From: Chromera velia
Taxonomy: Eukaryota; Sar; Chromeraceae
Assembly: GCA_018398765.1 (NCBI GenBank)
Contig: JAHBMJ010004531.1
Coordinates: 5,001-69,000 of the forward strand
DNA: 64,000 bases
Reading direction: 5' to 3'
Of the stretch, positions 60,712 to 64,000 are shown one piece after another. The number at the start of each line of letters is the position of its first letter. The stretch's first letter is position 1. Position numbers and translations under genes: made by a program. Under the pieces are notes generated by a model. That model ran no database searches, was not told where the DNA came from, and saw only the letters and a list, made by a program, of their open reading frames with translations.

Positions 60712-62894
60712 CAGAGGAGACACAAAGGGGTATGCACATACAGCAGTTTCCGACAACACAATTTCAATCTCCATGAAGACTTTTCGGACACGAAGAAGAG
60801 GAACGGGGGAGGAAATCACAAAGAAGGAGCGAGAGGTAAAGCAACGAAAAGGGAAAGTCAAGATGCAAAGAGTGCCAGAGAGACAGACAGCAGACATCCA
60901 GACATGCATATAGATAGAGAAAAAGACACACAAACCTGTTTGAGGATCGAAAACGCTCACTGCGACCTTCTCGGGAGTGCAGTCGTCCGACTTCCTCGCC
61001 AGGCACTCAGCAACTGCCAGCAAACTGTCCCCAGCAGCCCAGGCCACGCCTTCAACGAAGTATCGGAGCTTCGCCTTTGAGGGGTTGGGGGCGAGACTGT
61101 CTACTTCTGCACGCACCCGTAGAGAGACAGACACACACAAAGCGCGCAAACTTGGATGAATAAGTCACAAAAGAGAGAGAGGAGAATGGGAGAGAGACAA
61201 AAGAAGAGAGAAGAGGAGAGGAAAGAGTTACGAAGGGAGAAGCAAAGCAGGCAGAAAGAAAAAGGAGCAGCGAGACAGAGCAGAAGGAGACAGAGAGGGT
61301 CACTTTTCTTTTCCTTCTCTCCCTCATTCCTGTGTACTTCTTGACCAGACGGGCAGACAAGAAGAGACAGGAAGGATATGACAGCACAAACGGATGAAAA
61401 AAAACGTACTCTCCCACACCCACCCTGAGCTGCGGCAACGGTCTCCTTCTCCCAGAAAAGGGTGGACTTCAAGCGGGTGGGGGGAGGCCAATCCTTCAAA
61501 GCCTCCTTCTTGCTTCCCCAGTACACCAATACTGCATCGTTCTCCGCAGCTGTCGCAAAATCCTTTCCGTTCTGTGCAAACAAAATATCCGTCACCCCCC
61601 CAGTGTGGTCTTCAAACTCCTTCTCTACATACTCGCTCATGTGCCTCCTCACACGCTGAAACCTCTCCTGAGCCAGGGTCAGATTCACACCACTGGCACG
61701 GGGGACCGGGGGGAAGGGGGACGGGGGGCCAGGAACGGAAGCTCTGGGCGGAGTTGGAGGGACGGCACAGAGCTGCTGGTTACTCTCATCACCGCTGTCG
61801 GCAAGACAGACCCCTGCGTAGCCTGCCCCCCCCTGAGATCCCTCTAGTATTTTCGACTGACGGCGTGGGAGGGTCCGGACTAGCCAGAGTTTCCTTCCGT
61901 TGGACCCTCCAATGGCCATCCAACAGTTTCCCGTGGAGGGGTCCTGAGGTGCTGTTGCTAGAGCAAATGCACACGTCTTCCCACGGCGCATCTCAAAGTC
62001 CAGTTGCACGTCTGCTTCGTGAGTGTACAGTTTTCCATCACAAGCCACCAGCTTCTGGACATCATACATGAACAAGGCGAGATCCTCTGTGACCACGATC
62101 AACCGCTCTTGACAGTCCGCTCCCGGACCTTTGCAGAAGCGGATGAAATTCGCAGGCCGGTCGTGCCTGATGACTGCCATGGGATCGTAACTGGTGTCAC
62201 CAAGACGCCAGAGGAGTACCAGACCTGTTTTGTCTGCAGAGGCAAGGAAGCGGTTGTCTAGGGAAATGGACAAGTCCAGAATCTCCCCTTGGTGCCCTCT
62301 GATGGTGTACACCAGATTGAGGGTCTGGGCGTTGTAAAGCTTCACTACCTTGTCCTCTCCTGCACTCACAATCGTCTTCCCTGTGCGGTCATACAAGGCA
62401 CAGAGGGTAGTGGCAGGAATCCCAGGGTCACTGGGAACTCTGTGGACCCATATGGTCTTCAGACGGTCCATCCTTTTGGCAACCAACTCCATGTCAAGCT
62501 CCCGTGAGTTGTTGACGAGAGGTACAAGACGAGACATCTTCTGTCTCATCACAGAAGACGTTCCGAGGCGCTTATGAAGGGAAGACAAGGTCTCACTGTC
62601 ATCAGCAAAAATGGGTGCCATCGCGTTCTCCTTCCTCTTCTCTCTGAAGCCTTCGAGCAGCTCGATGAAGCGTGGGAAGGACAGCGTTTGCAGCTGGTAC
62701 TGCGCCTCTTCAGATGTGGCTGTTCGGGAATTTCCTTGTAAGTCCCTGCGTTGAGGAAGCAGGTCTCTCTGTCTGAGTTCCTGCAGAAGAATTTTGCCTG
62801 TCTCTTCACAGGGTCCATTCTTGAGAATCTGGAGGATGAAGAAGTACAACTCTGGGAGGAGAGGCCCTCCCGGACTCAAGCTGGAGCCCTCCAT
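49581..62894 (-). CDS. BRWD/PHIP-like chromatin reader (LisH-like, WD40, ePHD, cryptic Tudor, bromodomain), 2,475 aa
   Basis: Sixteen exons, in transcript order: 62894-61424, 61106-60936, 60629-60354, 59975-59062, 58670-58422, 57982-57641, 57181-56905, 56526-55946, 55391-55210, 54831-54679, 54406-54288, 54020-53934, 53486-52397, 51921-51781, 51306-50093, 49741-49581. All joins keep frame. Residues 15-40 (ELYFFILQIL) are LisH-like. WD40 repeats run from about 150 to 640, followed by the family signature FFSNDYAPLVHD. An acidic region with RRYRTRDRQQ follows. An extended PHD (about 1335-1480) is CAEC...WFHQSCLFAVAG...CKNSQCDRKNAHVGC...YWC. A cryptic Tudor-like region begins GFVPQLGDVVRFFPDG and runs through GRVFTIHYKPSGEADYLILR. 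A bromodomain ends RREIAFRFDLDLIVWNCNLF. Relatives bind H3K4-methylated chromatin and act as CRL4 ligase receptors; both roles here are inference. Exon 58670-58422 is GC-rich and its frame is set only by its neighbours. Confidence 0.85.
57465..57592 (+). repeat. (CA)n-rich microsatellite in a BRWD-like intron
   Basis: A long tract of CA with CGCA and CATA interruptions lies on the plus strand, which is (TG)n on the sense strand of the gene. It lies in the intron between the exons 57982-57641 and 57181-56905. Confidence 0.95.
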
Positions 62895-63542
62895 TCTCAG
62901 GCGGGCACCTTCCTTCCTGAGGGTGCAGCCCTTCCTGTTACTCCACTAGGGCTAAACGAGGATATACAAGGACAAACACACAAAACGAAACACCCAGAGG
63001 CCCAAGTCGCGGATGCTGTCAGAAAAACAAAAATTCGGGCCTCACCTTAATCCACCAGAATTTTGTGGAGCGGTTTGCCAGACTGGGAAGCACTGCAGAT
63101 TTCACGCACGCCTTCTTTTGATCACGGCTACTGGAGGCCTGGGTCAAAGGACTTCCTTCTCTGTACCAGCTTCCTCTCGACACCTCTCGACTGATGTCAT
63201 CTGGAATTCTTGTGAAAAAAGAGACGGCGCGCGCGCGCGGAGTCCCGGAGAGCGGCACGCTCGGGCGGACCGGCCAGCCGCCGCATGCCGCCGCTGGCCG
63301 GCCCCAGGGCATCCCTCGAATCTTCGGCGGATTTCGGCGGTGACGACGTGACGTTTGACACATTTGGGCACAAGACTCAGATCTGACTTTTGGATTGCCC
63401 CCTCGTTCTCTTGAATCCTTCCACCCGCCTTTCATACCCCATGGTATCAGGCTTCGGGTGTTGATGGACTCACAAAAATCCAGCAGCAAAACCATGCAGA
63501 GTTCAGTCTGACATGTCTCTCGTCTCGATCTACTGATCGAGG
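62895..63542. promoter_or_regulatory. Probable divergent promoter upstream of the BRWD-like gene
   Basis: This region lies between the BRWD-like start codon (minus strand) and a possible plus-strand gene start at 63543. It contains a (GC)n run at 63228-63239, a GC-rich inverted element GCGGC...GCCGC around 63280-63295 and two close CGGCGGA/TCGGCGG boxes near 63325-63340. No TATA-like element was seen. Confidence 0.35.
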
Positions 63543-63959
63543 ATGCTCTGTCCTTCATTTCGTGGCGGTGTCATGCATCGTGCGATTTGCAGGGCTTGCC
63601 GGGGGCTTTGTTCCCTGCCTGTGTGTGGGGGCGCTCAGCATCAATGTTTGATGGGGGGGCGGTGCTCGGGGGATGTGTTATGTGGCATGAAACAAACATG
63701 GTGCAGTGGTGGAACCAGTATTGTGAGAGCGAGGCTGTATGAACCTCTCACAGCGGTGCAAAGACCCCGGTTTCGCTTGCAGGGACACATTCGATGCATG
63801 ACTGGAAGTTCCCGCCAAGTAGCTGAGCAGTCGGCCACCAGGGAGACGGTGCTTGGCCTGATCAACGAACAGTGGAAAATGGAGACGGCATTCAAAAAGG
63901 TGCACAGGGGGAGACGGCAAGTTGTTTCATGTCAAGGTTCAGATTTTCACCCTGTATGA
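63543..63959 (+). CDS. Possible single-exon or first-exon hypothetical protein, 138 aa
   Basis: An open frame from ATG 63543 to stop 63959. The N-terminal half is Arg/Cys-rich and has no acidic residues until about residue 44, as in an organelle-targeting leader. The C-terminal half (RETVLGLINEQWKMETAFKK) looks more like folded protein. I recognise no family. A splice acceptor-like GATTTGCAG ends at 63590, so the true start may differ, and the gene may continue beyond the window. It is weakly supported. Confidence 0.25.
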   Translation: MLCPSFRGGVMHRAICRACRGLCSLPVCGGAQHQCLMGGRCSGDVLCGMKQTWCSGGTSIVRARLYEPLTAVQRPRFRLQGHIRCMTGSSRQVAEQSATRETVLGLINEQWKMETAFKKVHRGRRQVVSCQGSDFHPV

Positions 63960-64000
63960 GAGTCAAAAAATGGCGGAAGGCTCGTCCTTCTGGGCGATCT

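Overview
The window reads as nuclear DNA of a protist with intron-rich genes, long introns packed with simple repeats, signal-peptide-bearing Cys-rich proteins and a chromatin reader of the BRWD/PHIP family. My best guess is an alveolate alga such as a chromerid (Chromera-like). This rests on overall style (intron size, microsatellite load, secreted Cys-rich proteins, TGCATGCA motifs like those bound by apicomplexan AP2 factors) and not on a diagnostic gene. A stramenopile alga cannot be excluded. No tRNA, rRNA, CRISPR or recognisable retroelement, viral or DNA-transposon gene was seen.

Layout. 169-786 (-): small intronless SH3b-like protein. 787-1471: divergent promoter with a TGCATGCA cluster. 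1472-3658 (+): two-exon secreted protein resembling the AsaB/CmcJ type of 2-oxoglutarate/Fe(II) oxygenase. 3739-6710: AT-rich spacer with a 424-bp tandem duplication. 6711-33465 (+): one giant gene, at least 41 exons, about 3.1 thousand residues. It has a signal peptide, a repeated four-Cys module, a run of tiny symmetric micro-exons and then long helical/coiled-coil exons. 35247-39496: array of a roughly 1.35-kb repeat ending in an inverted (fold-back) copy. 40842-42933 (+): GINS subunit Psf3. 44921-46348 (-): intronless secreted endonuclease/exonuclease/phosphatase-family protein. 49581-62894 (-): a 16-exon BRWD/PHIP-like protein (LisH-like, WD40, extended PHD, cryptic Tudor, bromodomain). 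63543-63959 (+): possible first exon of a gene running out of the window.

The most unusual object is the giant gene. Every reconstructed intron but the last is phase 0, and its middle third is built of exons of 9-54 nt, each a multiple of three. That is the architecture known from schistosome micro-exon genes, and it would allow many exon-skipping products without frame change. About two thirds of its 5' splice sites carry C at +3 (GTCAGT, GTCGGT, GTCTGT), and the BRWD-like and Psf3 genes share this habit.

The exon models were built by eye from acceptor/donor signals and frame continuity, with family similarity where it exists. For the BRWD-like gene all 16 exons join in frame and follow the family's domain order. 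For Psf3 the first four exons do, and the C-terminal end is uncertain. For the giant gene there is no homologue to lean on, so individual micro-exons are predictions.
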